Part shown: one piece after another, positions 42,993-53,183 of the stretch
How positions within the stretch are numbered: position 1 is the stretch's first letter
How the letters are laid out: each line of letters starts with the position of its first letter
Assembly (NCBI GenBank): GCA_010356995.1
Contig: ML996701.1
Coordinates: forward strand, 736,963 to 800,962
DNA length: 64,000 nt
Origin: Trichodelitschia bisporula
Lineage: Eukaryota; Ascomycota; Dothideomycetes; Phaeotrichales; Phaeotrichaceae
Reading direction: 5' to 3'
Notes under the pieces: generated by a model
The model's input: only the letters and a program-made list of their open reading frames with translations
What the model was told of the DNA's origin: nothing
Database searches by the model: none
Position numbers and translations under genes: made by a program

Positions 42993-45900
42993 ATGACAAT
43001 GACGCCAAAGCAGCGAATGCCGGCGCCCAACGAGGAAGGTCCTACGAGTACGTATCCCGCCCCCGAATTCGAGCGCTGGCTAACAGCTTCAGACCCGGAT
43101 CTCCTCTCCCCGGAGAAAGCGACCGACCGCTCTGGCACCAGCACGGCCAGCTCCGTCTCTGATCAGCTATCTACCGATGTCACCCCGCAAACCACCGTCT
43201 CTAGCTACTCCGGAGATGACAGTCCGACCCCCAAGGCCACAGAAACAGTCTTGACCCCCGCTCCTAGCGAGGGTGCTTCTACAGAGGCAGTCCTGGGAGA
43301 AGCTTCCGGCGAAACACTCGCCGGCGACGCTCCAAGCGGCGAAACCGAAGCCGGCAGGGAACCTGCGTCCGCCGAAGCCGCCAGTGGCGATGCTACCGCC
43401 GGAGCCGAACTGACTGCCGAAACTACAGAGGCCGGACCGAGTGGCGATGCACCAACCGGCGAAGATGCGGAAGCCAAAGACCCGCTCGACTTTTTGTCGC
43501 CTGAAGCGGCAGCGCAGATCGAGCGCATCACTCGTGCGATGATCGATGACAAGACGACAGAGAGCGGCGGCGAGGAAGATGAGGACTACAACGCCCCATT
43601 TGATGCCTACGGACGGCCTAGGTCGGGCCGCATCGCGAGCGCGAACCGGCTCAACGCCCAGACGCTCTACCGGCTGTATTTGCACAAACTGAATCCGTCG
43701 GTGAACTACAAGGGGCTGAAGAACGAGAAGGGATTCAAGCTGATCAAGAGCTTTGTCGATTACGTCCGCGTGCTCGAGGAGCGTGTCGAAGTGCTCGAGT
43801 CGCGCCGCGAGGAGCCCGAACCCGAGCGCGAGGAATCGGTTGTGCCGCCGGAGCCGGAGCCCGAGCCTGCGCCGCCGAAGGCGGAGGAAGAGGCTGTGCC
43901 GGAAGTGCCGCCTGAAGAGCCGAAGGAGCCGGAGTTCGATTGTACGCCGAAGTGGTACGATGTTGCGAAGCACAATTTCGGCCCCGATGGGCGGTACGAG
44001 GACGACAACCGCCAGGGGACGTATGCGAGCACGTTGGACGCTGAGGGGTTGATGCGTGTGCTTTTCCGCTGGTCGGACGACGTGGCGCAGAAGCCGCCGA
44101 AGCTGGAAGAGGGTGTGCAGCCGGATGGGCGTCACGTCGAACCGCTGGAGATTGGCATCTGCTCGGAGCCGATTGCTGAGTATTTCCAGGAGCTGATGGG
44201 GATTGAGAATGCGCTTCCTAGCAACTTGGTGCGCATTTCTAAGCCCTTCCGCCCGCTGCTGCGCAACCTGGACTCCCTGAGGGATCACTTGACCAAGTTG
44301 GAGGGGATGTTTGGGGACAAGAAGGAAGGAGATGCGGAAGGAGAGGCGGAAGAGAAAGACGAGAAAGCTGAGAAAGACGACAAGGAAAAGCCTGAAGGCG
44401 AGGAAGCTGAAGTCGCAAATGCTGAGGAGAAGACTGAAGGCGGGGATGCTGAGGAAGAGAAGACGGACGAGATGCCGTACCCGCCAGGCCCAGAGGATGA
44501 GGACAAGTCCATCAAGTCGTATGAGCGTCGCCCCGCCCTCGAGCACTTCCGTGCCTTGATTCAGTTCGTCGACAAGTACTTTGCTAAGCAACTCAGCCTC
44601 CTCAAGGGCGTCAAGGCCGGCAAGGTCGCGCGCCTCGCGTTTGACAACCTCTGGATGCTCTTCGACTCCGGCGACAACATCTACTCCTCCCAACAGCAGG
44701 GCGGCCAGACACTGCGTGGCGAAGACGATGAAACGCATGTCAGCAAGCGGCGTGACGTGCCACAGGCCTACCGCGTGCTGGCCACCATCGGGGGCGTCCC
44801 GCTTCAAAAAATTCTGGCGCCGCGGAGCTTAAACACCGAGTTCGACGCCATGGACGACTTGTTCTTTGCGCCGTACTATCAATGGCGGCCTCGAAACAAC
44901 CAGTTCCGCGGCCTCGGGACGGGTCTCGGACAGCGCGCCGATAGGCGGCTAGGAGGACAACGTGGGCCGGTGCAGGCCCAGGAGCAGCCCAAGCGCAACT
45001 ACTCGCAGCAGATGAAGGGGAACTACTCGCCGCTCTACGTTCACTGCTTCTACATCGACTTCGACGGCACCAAGTACGGCACCGTTACCGAGATCTTCCA
45101 GTTCAAGCCCTATGACGACGAAGTCGAGGTCCGCAGCCTCGAGGCTTTCCCGCTGCAGTACCTCGACCCTAACCCCGCGGCCTTTGACGACCCGGAGCGC
45201 TCGCCGGAGCATGAGGCCAAGCCGCCGCCGGAGCTCGACATGCTGCTTGAGCGCGGCAAGAAGTTCATTGACTCGACTGTCGTGTCGCACATGGCCTACG
45301 ATGGCCAGACTGTCGGCGAGAGCCGCGAGGAGATCAGCAGTCCCGTGATTGTGGACATGAAGCTCGCATTCCAGGAGGCCGAGCGGTCGCTGGGCGACGC
45401 GAGCGCCGCGCCGCCGGAGTTTACCTCGCTCACCAAGTTCTGGCCGCGGATCCGAGAGCCGCAGTTCCATGAGTTCATCGGGTATGACAGCTGCACGACG
45501 CGGTGGTGCCAGACGCGCGACCACCAGTTCGATCACTACGAGCGGCGCCAGAAGAAGCTGCGCGAGAAGATGGAGCCGAAGATCAAGTCGCTGCTCGAGG
45601 AGTTTGAGACGGACAAAGCGGACCATCGCGAGGGTTTGAAGAAATTTAAGGAGTACATGGAGGAGAAAGATCTCGTGCGCTTGCTTCCGGGTGTTGTACG
45701 GGCCTTTGCACTGCGGAACCGCAAGTGGGTCCAGGTTGACCTGCGGAAGCTGCAGTACATCAAGCAAGCGGATGGCTGGAACGATCTTGTCCTTCCCAAG
45801 GGCCACCGGAAGATGGTGCAGGCTATGGTCGAGACACACACGTCGTGGTCGAACATGCAGCGCAAGGAGAAGGTCGAGATGGATCTTGTCCAGGGCAAGG

Positions 45901-46999
45901 GCAAGGGGTGTATTATCCTTCTGCACGGCGCGCCGGGCGTGGGCAAAACTTCGACTGCCGGTACGTCTCCCGGCACTTTCCTGATACTGCAATGCTAACT
46001 GGTCAGAATGCGTGGCAGCGTACACCCAGCGACCGCTGTACCCGATCACCTGCGGCGACATCGGCTACCTCCCCGAGATCGTCGAGAAGAATATGGAGCG
46101 GCACTTCCGGCTCGCACACAAATGGGGCTGTGTGCTGCTCCTCGACGAAGCTGACGTATTCCTAGCGAAGCGCAGCGTAAGTCCCATGCTCTCACCTCAG
46201 TCCCTCCTAACACCCCCAACAGAAAGACGACGTCAAGCGCAACGGGCTAGTCTCTGTCTTCCTGCGCATCCTAGAGTACTACTCCGGCATCCTGTTCCTA
46301 ACCACCAACCGCGTCGGCGCCATCGACGACGCCTTCCGCTCGCGCCTGCACCTGACTTTGTACTACCCCAAGCTGAGCAAATCGCAAACCATAAAGATCT
46401 GGAAAACGAACCTCGACCGCCTGATCGCCATCAACGAGACGCGGGCGGCCAAAGGCCTGCCGCCGGTCGTCTACGATAAGAAGAAGATCATCAAGTGGGC
46501 GAAGAAGTACTGGGACGCGCTCAACTGGAACGGGCGCCAGATCCGGAATGCCTTCCAGACGGCGGTGGCGCTGGGCGAGTTTGCGAATACGAAGGGTGTG
46601 AATGGCACACCTGGGCGGGATGAAGACGCGCAGGTTTCACCGATCATGGATGTTGAGCATTTTGAAATTATTGCGCGGGCGAGTATTCAGTTTAATGATT
46701 ACTTGCTGTTGACGCATGGGGCGGATGAGGATAAGATGGCGAAGCGGGATATGGTGCGCACCACGGAGCCGGTGAAGAGTAAGTTGTTCGAGTTTGAGGT
46801 TAGCTCGGATGAGTATGATTCGGACTCTTCAGACGAGTCGGAGGAGAATGATAGTGAGTCTTCGTCGTCGTCGGACTCGGATGCGAGTGAGAAGAAGAAG
46901 CGGAAGAAGAAGAAGGCCAAGGCTGAGGTGAAGGACAAGAAGAGCAAGGGCAAGGAGAAGACCAAGGACAAGAAGAAGGACAAGAAGAAAGAGAAGTAG
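42993..46999 (+). CDS. Large AAA+ ATPase with coiled-coil/acidic N-terminus (DUF7025-type fungal family)
   Basis: Exons 42993-45960, 46007-46176 and 46223-46999 with two 46-nt introns; 1304 aa. The ATG at 42993 (MTMTPKQRMPAPN) is preferred over the open extension upstream. Residues 1-200 are acidic and Ala/Glu/Thr/Gly-rich with degenerate repeats (for example TEAVLGEASGETLAGDAPSG). A Lys/Glu-rich segment follows. The middle (LRNLDSLRDHLTKLEGMFGD, then the WMLFDSGDNIYSS and VHCFYIDFDGTKYG regions) matches the domain that precedes the ATPase in this fungal family. The AAA+ module has Walker A GAPGVGKT (979-986), Walker B LLLDEADVFLA with the DE pair at about 1036, sensor-1 TTNRVGAIDDAFRSRLHL with arginine finger, and a lid (NGRQIRNAFQTAVALG). 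The C-terminus is Asp/Ser-rich, then Lys-rich. The first intron splits the module just after Walker A. Cellular role not established. Confidence 0.9.
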
Positions 47000-47348
47000 A
47001 CGAGGCCAGTCTGTTCTCGGGAGGTTGTAATGCCAGGTTCCCTTCAGCCCGTGGACTGCTTCTTTGGGCTCGAGATTTTTATCATTTGATGGATTAGGGA
47101 CTGGGCCTGCATGGTTACATATAATGATCCTCACTTCCATTCGCAAGTGTGCTGCACTCATGTATGTGCCTGACATCGTGAAGTCTCACTGTGGGACCAG
47201 CCGCGCGTCGCACCCAGGCAGCAGCAAATCTTCCGTGCAGCAAATCTTCCGTGCGCCAAAAGCGCCTCACATATCCACAACAGGCAGCACCAAGCATATA
47301 TAAGATCTCGCGAACCATGGCATGGTATATTGTATCTACATCTTCACC
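47000..47348. other. Intergenic region upstream of the F-box-like gene
   Basis: 3' flank of the ATPase gene and promoter of the F-box-like gene. It carries a 16-bp tandem duplication (47221-47252) and a TATATAA at about 47297-47303, a plausible TATA box about 50 bp upstream of the start codon. Confidence 0.6.
47221..47252. repeat. Perfect 16-bp tandem duplication in a promoter
   Basis: GCAGCAAATCTTCCGT occurs twice in immediate succession, about 100 bp upstream of the F-box-like gene start. Confidence 0.95.
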
Positions 47349-48258
47349 ATGCCCCTCGCAACAATCGAAAAGCTGCCTACGGAACTGCTGCAGGAAATCT
47401 TCCTGCACGCGCCGGAGGTCAACCTCCCGCGCGCATCACCCATCCTGGCATTGAAACTCCAGCACCCGCTCATCTACCTCCAGGTCTGCGCCGATGTGTT
47501 CGAATACCCCCCGCCGCAGCGCAGGTTCGCCAAAGTCGAAGCGGAGGTGGTACAGCGACAAGCCGCCGTGTTCGCCATGCGCTGGATGACACTTCCCCTC
47601 CTACAAATCTACGTCATCCACCGCTCAGCCCGCACCCCTTGCTCAACACCCATATCCTCAATCTACGACCCGCCAAACAGAGTCACTAAGACTCCGCCAT
47701 GGCTCCATTGCGGCATCCCAACCCGCCTCCTCCACGGCCCCTGGACGGCGGACAAAGTCGCGTTCCTCGACTTTCTGCTTCACAACCTGCATATGCGGCT
47801 CGACCGGACCGACCGCACCGTTGCGGCGATAGCGAGCCAAGGGAAACGCGATGCCGTACTAGAGCGGAATTTCGAAGTCGTGCACCTGCTGGCGCATGTG
47901 CGGCGGTTGGGACGCCCACCGACGCGGGATCTGGTTCGCTTCGCGGTGATAGAGGGCGAGTGCGACCGGAGCATCGTGTTTGCGCTGATGGTCGCGGCGA
48001 AAGACTGGCGGACGAGTCGGTGGGAAGATGCGGAGCTGGATGAATGGGTGGAGCGCGAAGAGGCAAAGGGTAATCCCAAGGCGGCATGGCTGCGGCTCAA
48101 GCTGATGGAGATACGAGCCGGCGCGAAGAGCTATCCGCAGGCTGAGACCGGCAACTACGAGTTGCCTGGAGACGTGCTACAGACCAAAAAGGCAAAACGT
48201 TGGGTAAGTGATGTCCGGGTTGGAGAATATGCAGACTGATACATATTAGTGTCTATGA
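47349..48258 (+). CDS. F-box-like domain protein
   Basis: The start MPLATIEKLPTELLQEIFLH (ATG 47349, context CACCATGC) gives an N-terminal F-box-like helix pattern, LPTELLQEIFLHAPEVNLPR, ASPILALKLQ. F-box proteins recruit substrates to SCF (Skp1-Cul1) ubiquitin ligases. The rest is helical with LDFLLHNLHMRLDRTDR and ERNFEVVHLLAHVRRLGRPP, with no second domain I can name. Unspliced, the frame stops at 48239. A GTAAGT donor at 48204 and TTAG acceptor at 48249 define a 46-nt intron that replaces the last 12 residues by Cys-Leu, for a 287-aa product; I prefer this because donor, length and acceptor match the other introns here. Its stop is then one base from the stop of the convergent GCP2 gene. 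Confidence 0.75.
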
Positions 48259-48259
48259 G

Positions 48260-50787
48260 CTAGCCGAATTCTCGCTCGCCGCCGTCGCCAGCTGTGCTTA
48301 GCCGGGCACACAAGCTCAGGAATACGACTGTCTCCGTTGCCGCGAGGTAGTTTAGCGTGTCGAGGAGAATCTTAAGGTGGCGGGAGAAGTTATCTTCAAA
48401 CTTTTGGAGCAGATCCTCGAGTTTATCGAGCTTGGATGGATCGGGTGGGGCGACGTTGCCCGTCTTGGCCAGCTCTGGATCGGCAGAGATGATGTATCGT
48501 GAGAAAGAGGACGTGTAGTTGGCGTAGGCTGTGCATGTGGATAGGATACGTGAGTTGATCTGTGCTGTTAGCATCAAGTGAAAAAAAGGCGAAAGACGTA
48601 CGCGAAGCAGCTTGGAGTTTGTGAGCATGCACTCCTTGAGGCACGTCGCAAGGAAGTCGACGTGGTCCTGCATCAGTTCGTCCACGGTGCGTTTGACTCC
48701 GGAGCCCTCCTCCTCGTTACCGCCGGTGCTTAGCCGGCCCATAAGCCCCTGCCAGTTCGGCTCAATGACCTCTGCTGTGCAGTAATAGATGAGCTGCTGC
48801 ACAAAGATGAGCATGCGCGCGCGCAGCGTCCACGCTTTGCGCTTTGCCTGCTCGAGCCGCGGGTTCCCGCTGCGGTGTCGCCAGCCGACGACCTTGCTGT
48901 GGTCCGTCCAGGCGCCGACAAGCAGCGTCTCAAGGTGGCGCAGCGACAACAAGTAGCGAAAAAGCAACTGGTAGCGGGTGAGAGTGACACGGCTGACAAC
49001 CAGCGAGAGGGGAAAAGGGACGGCGTAGTCAAGAACGAGCGCGTCGAAGCCGATGATTTTCGTCTCCTTCTCGGCGCTCGATTGCGTGGCAGGCGTATAG
49101 GAGGAGATGGCGCCAGTCGCCGCGTCCTGGTCGAGGCCGGTGACATTGACAATTTTCATCAGCCAGTCCGTGAGACCGATCTCATTCATCGCGACCTTGA
49201 CGTCTTCTTTGTACGGATCCTCGGCGGCGACGCTCCCTGGCTGGCGGAGCACAATGTCGAGCAGCGACTGAAGCTTGCCGACGTTGACTTCGCGCGCAGG
49301 TTTCTTCAGCTCCGAAGCGCCGAGCTCGAGGAAGTAGGTGAAGAAGTCAGAGCGGTCGAGGAAGAAGTAGTGTTTAAGGGATCGGAGGCGGGCCGGGAGA
49401 GCGTGCGTCGTTAGGAGGAGCGCTAGAAGGGAGGAGTTGGCGTGCGCGTAGGCGCTATTGACGTTTTCAAGGAAGCGCGGATCGTCGAAGCTGGTCGGAA
49501 CGTCCCTGATTTCCTTGCTCACGTTGACGCCACCGCACTCACGCACGACGTTGAGGTATTTGCCCGCGAGCAGTACCTTGTCCTTGACGCCCTCGAGTTG
49601 CGGCGGCACGAGATTGTCGCGGATGGTGTAGCGCTTCTCCCAGTACTCGTCAGTATAGTCCTGATCGAGACGTTCCCGCTTGATGCTCTTCTGCTCTTTT
49701 ATCAGAAACTCGCCGTGCGGATCGCGGATGCCACCGTGATGCAGCCATTCATTGAGCATAACCATGTACGGCCGACTCGCCTCGCGGAGGAGCGTCGTTA
49801 ACAGCGTCCGCGCTGCGGGGTCACCCGACATGGACGCAAGGCGCCTAGTGATGAGGCCAAGCACGCTGCCGCCTTTGCACATTTTCTTGCTGGCGCCCGG
49901 AGCGGTGCCCTTCAGTGACTCCAGTATGTTCTCAAGGTCGTCCGTGTCGTCGTCGGAGGGCGCGTCCTCTTCGTCGTCGAGGATCCCGTTGGCCCGCAGC
50001 AGCTCGATGGCTAGATTGTATAGTTGAGAAAGCATGTGGCTTGTCGGCTTGGTGTGGAGGTTCAAGACGTGCAGTGTGAAAGCCGAGTTTGTGAGCATCT
50101 GGTGCTCGAGCTGCGCCATGAGGACAAGGTAGTCTTTGAGCAGCTTGCGGACAGCAGCACACAGCGCATGGTTGACGGCGCCATACATCTCGCGACTTTG
50201 AACCTCAATGAAAGCCTCAACAGCAACGTAGTGCGATGCCATCCGCAGCATTGTGGTGGTGAGGTCCCGCAGGCTGGGATCGAGCCCGGGAAGCAGGCGG
50301 AAGGAGGGTCCGAGGAGCCGGTCCTTTTCCTCCAGTGGGTTATAGGTTCCGACGTAGCGGATGAACTGTCCCTCAAAGCCCATGAAGACGTACAGCAGGT
50401 CCTCGATAATGACCTTCTCCTGCTCCTCGAGGCTGAGCTCCTCCAGCGGGCGCGGCTGCAGCGACTGCGGGGCTAGGGACGCGAGCGGCGGGACGGAGAC
50501 GCGAGATGCGAGAGGTGCCGTGGTGTGAGCAATGAGCGACGCCTGGGGACTCCATGCTGGAAGGTTAGCGGTGCCAATATTCAGGAGGAGTACACACGTT
50601 GGACCTCCTCCTCCGGGCTCTTTGGCGGGGGAGTATCGGCATTGCGGCGGCGCCTGTCTGTTTTCACAGGGCTGGTGGTGCGTACGGCGATTGTCTCACG
50701 GGTGAGAAGCTGACGCCTTTCCGTACGGCGCTCGGTGGCCTGCACGCGAGCCTGAGAGGCCGAGGACTTGCGGTCGACGGAAGACAT
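48260..50787 (-). CDS. SPC97: Gamma-tubulin complex component 2 (GCP2/Spc97)
   Basis: Exons 50787-50598, 50556-48602 and 48559-48260; introns 41 and 42 nt (the second is a multiple of three and would add 14 false residues if missed); 814 aa. GCP2 is a core subunit of the gamma-tubulin small complex that nucleates microtubules at the spindle pole body. N-terminal 60 residues are basic and Ser/Arg-rich. The grip1 region contains EEQEKVIIEDLLYVFMGFEG, QFIRYVG and LRDLTTTMLRMASHYVAVEA. The linker and grip2 region contain NEWLHHGGIRDPHGEFLIKE, YLNVVRECG, SSLLALLLTTHALPARLRSL, KHYFFLDRSDFFTYFLEL and YQLLFRYLLSLRHLETLL, which are highly conserved GCP signatures. KHYFFLDRSDFF and WLHHGGIRDPHGEF identify GCP2 and not GCP3. 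It diverges from PUP2 across a 237-bp promoter. Confidence 0.95.
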
Positions 50788-51024
50788 TGGTGATGTATGG
50801 CGGAGAGAAGACGCGGTTGTGGCGCGAATTTGGCTGGTTGCGATGCGCGTTCACGTGTGGGGTCGCTTGGCAAGTTTGCTGGGCCTGCGTGCTTGCCCTG
50901 GCGCCTGGAGCTGTTGTCTCGAGCTCCACCACAGCTTGCGGGGCCGACTACATATCGACTACTACGTACAGCCTCACCCAAACTCTCTCATAATCTCCCG
51001 TAAATTTCGTTTCACACCACCACG
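50788..51024. promoter_or_regulatory. Bidirectional promoter of SPC97 and PUP2
   Basis: 237 bp between two start codons that point away from each other. A palindromic CACGTG (50852-50857) lies roughly in the left third. It is the core site of bHLH factors such as Cbf1-type proteins in fungi; whether it is used here is unknown. No PACE-like proteasome element was seen. Confidence 0.6.
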
Positions 51025-51938
51025 ATGTTCATTGCACGCTCAGAATACGGTATGTTGTTCCACTTTTGCAGCCTTCGCTAACGTTGCAGACCGGGGAATC
51101 AAGTAAGGCTACTCGCTACTAGACCGCCGTCCTGTACTGACCGACCACCAGTACCTTTTCCCCTGAGGGTCGTTTGTTCCAGGTGGAGTACTCGTTGGAG
51201 GCCATCAAGCTTGGCTCTACTGCTATCGGGGTACGTACCTCCGTCCCACAACACCCCACCACGCTGACCGCCAGGTTTCCACGGCCGAAGGCGTCATCTT
51301 GGGCGTCGAGAAGCGTGTGACGAGCACACTGCTCGAGACCTCATCTGTTGAGAAGATCGTCGAAATTGACCGGCACATCGGATGCGCTATGAGTGGGCTG
51401 CAGGCCGATGCGCGCAGCATGATCGAGCATGCCCGCGTCGAGAGCCAGAACCACGCCTTCCACTACAACGAGCCGCTGCGCGTTGAGAGCTGCACGCAGG
51501 CCATCTGCGACCTGGCGCTGCGGTTCGGTGAGGGTGCTGAGGGCGAGGAGAGCATCATGAGCCGGCCCTTCGGTGTGGCCCTGCTCATCGCGGGCTACGA
51601 CGAGGACGGCCCTAGCCTGTAGGTGTCTTATCTCGGATATGAAATCAAGCTAACGCCGCAGGTACCACGCCGAGCCATCCGGCACCTTCTACCGCTACGA
51701 CGCAAAGGCCATCGGGTCGGGGTCCGAGGGAGCACAGGCGGAGCTGCAGAACCTGTTCCACAAGTCACTCACGCTCGAGGAGGCGGAGCTGCTGGTGCTC
51801 AAGACGCTCAAGCAGGTCATGGAGGAGAAGCTGGACTCGAAGAACGTGCAGCTGGCGAGTGTCACCAAGGACAAGGGCTTCAGGATATACTCAGACGCGG
51901 AGATGGAGGAGGTTGTGAGCAAGCTGCCCAAGAACTAG
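51025..51938 (+). CDS. PUP2: 20S proteasome subunit alpha5
   Basis: Five exons: 51025-51049, 51090-51102 (only 13 nt), 51152-51230, 51275-51618 and 51662-51938; introns 40, 49, 44 and 43 nt. The product of 245 aa has the family's usual length. It begins [20 protein letters not shown], the alpha-subunit N-terminal gate region with the Y-D-R/S-P-E-G-R motif, then [59 protein letters not shown] and [20 protein letters not shown] are typical of alpha5. The catalytic Thr of beta subunits is absent, as expected. The subunit is part of the outer heptameric ring of the 20S core. Confidence 0.97.
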
Positions 51939-51954
51939 TCTAGATTTCTATGTA

Positions 51955-52403
51955 CTAAAACGGATTGTCCTCGGGCGCGATTTCCACCTTGAAGTAGTCG
52001 CCAAGAATAGGCACCTTTTCCATGATGTCCATGCGCACCCGTGGCACCTCAGCAAAGAAGAACAGCGCGAAGATACCGGCAGAAGCACCCATAGCGCCGG
52101 CGATGTAGCCCCTGTCTGGTCAGTGGGAGGACGTAATGGAGGATGAGGAGCGTACATTCGCGTAGCGCGGGAAAGCGTAATGCCGTGGAATTGAGGCTCA
52201 ATCTTGTACCTGGGGGTGTTAGCCGCCGCGTTGTATCGGCCGGTGGACGTACTTGGGGCCGTAGGGCGACTTGTAGGTCCGGTAGTTGGACCGCACCGAC
52301 CAGGGCTGGATCCCGTGGTGGCCAGAGACCTTAGCTTGCGGCAGCTGGAGAGTATTAGCGCGACAGAGAGGCGCAATGGCTGGTAAGGGCATACCTGGGA
52401 CAT
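51955..52403 (-). CDS. QCR10: Ubiquinol-cytochrome c reductase subunit 10 (complex III)
   Basis: Four exons: 52403-52395 (MSQ), 52344-52253, 52209-52156 and 52111-51955; introns 50, 42 and 44 nt; 103 aa. Splicing gives MSQLPQAKVSGHHGIQPWSV, then YKSPYGPKYKIEPQFHGITL, a single TM helix (GYIAGAMGASAGIFALFFFA), EVPRVRMDIMEKVPILGDYF and the end KVEIAPEDNPF. YGPKYK, the hydrophobic segment followed by (E)VPRVR.DI..K.P, and the terminal DNPF are the signature of fungal QCR10, a small inner-membrane subunit at the edge of cytochrome bc1. It is convergent with PUP2; only 16 bp separate the two stops. Confidence 0.9.
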
Positions 52404-53183
52404 GTTTGCGTTGTGTGATGTGCAATTCTGGTGGTTTGCGACTTCGAGATTGAGCAGAGCCAATGCCGGGGATCGGGAGGGATCGGACAAACGATTTGGC
52501 GTGTCACGGGGTTTCCAACGTCATTTTGCCGGTTGACTTTGCGCGACGACTTCAACTTCACATCTCAACTGGAAAACTTTCATCCCCGCGACTAAACAGA
52601 TTAAAGAGTTCCCCGATCTTGGGTATGGCTCCCGACAGATCATGTCAAATAGACCACCGACGGAGTACCATTCAACATTTTTCTCAGCGGAGCTGCCAGA
52701 ACTCAGACGCATGGATTATTTCCAGAAGTTTTGACATATATGTCGATGGGCATTCACGGTGCGTATCACCTTGTCACAGGTGAACTTCTGGACTTTATGA
52801 CATCCATCCGATGCATGTTTCGTTGAAAGTGCCAATTCCAGTGGGCTTGTGGGAATTCTCAGGGGCTGTTATGGCTTCGGCAGCGGAGAGCTCGTTTACC
52901 ACATGCCCAATGCTTCAACTCTGAAGGTAAAACTCCTTAAATCAACTAAGCTGGACGAGATGCCATCTAGGAGCTCACCGCTGCCGAAGCCATGACTGTC
53001 CTTGAAAATCTCTACAAGCCCATTGGAATTGGCACTTTCAACGAAACATGCATTGGTTGATGGTGAGGTGAAAGGCTCATGAGCCGATGAATTGTAGGCA
53101 ATTCACAGTTTATAACCTCGTGCACGGAACTTAGACCATCGTGACCCTCTTGATGTCGTATGGAATTTTATTCATGATAGACG
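52404..53183. other. Intergenic region upstream of QCR10 with an inverted repeat
   Basis: Left part: promoter of the minus-strand QCR10 gene. Right part: the 84-bp-arm inverted repeat listed separately. No independent gene is supported. Confidence 0.6.
52810..53054. repeat. Imperfect inverted repeat: 84-bp arms, 77-bp spacer
   Basis: The left arm 52810-52893 and the reverse complement of the right arm 52971-53054 align end to end without gaps. I count about 11 mismatches in 84 (about 87% identity), of which 9 are transitions. The arms share the blocks TGCATGTTTCGTTGAAAG and ATGGCTTCGGCAGCGG. Both arms, read outward-in, give similar peptides (for example KPIGIGTFNETCI on the plus strand of the right arm), so the arms may be copies of a coding fragment. 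A transcript of this region would fold into a long hairpin. Confidence 0.9.

Noticed and set aside
43167-44807. 546-codon minus-strand frame inside the AAA+ ATPase gene
   Set aside because: Antisense shadow with repetitive Leu/Arg composition; the plus strand has Walker motifs and consistent splicing.
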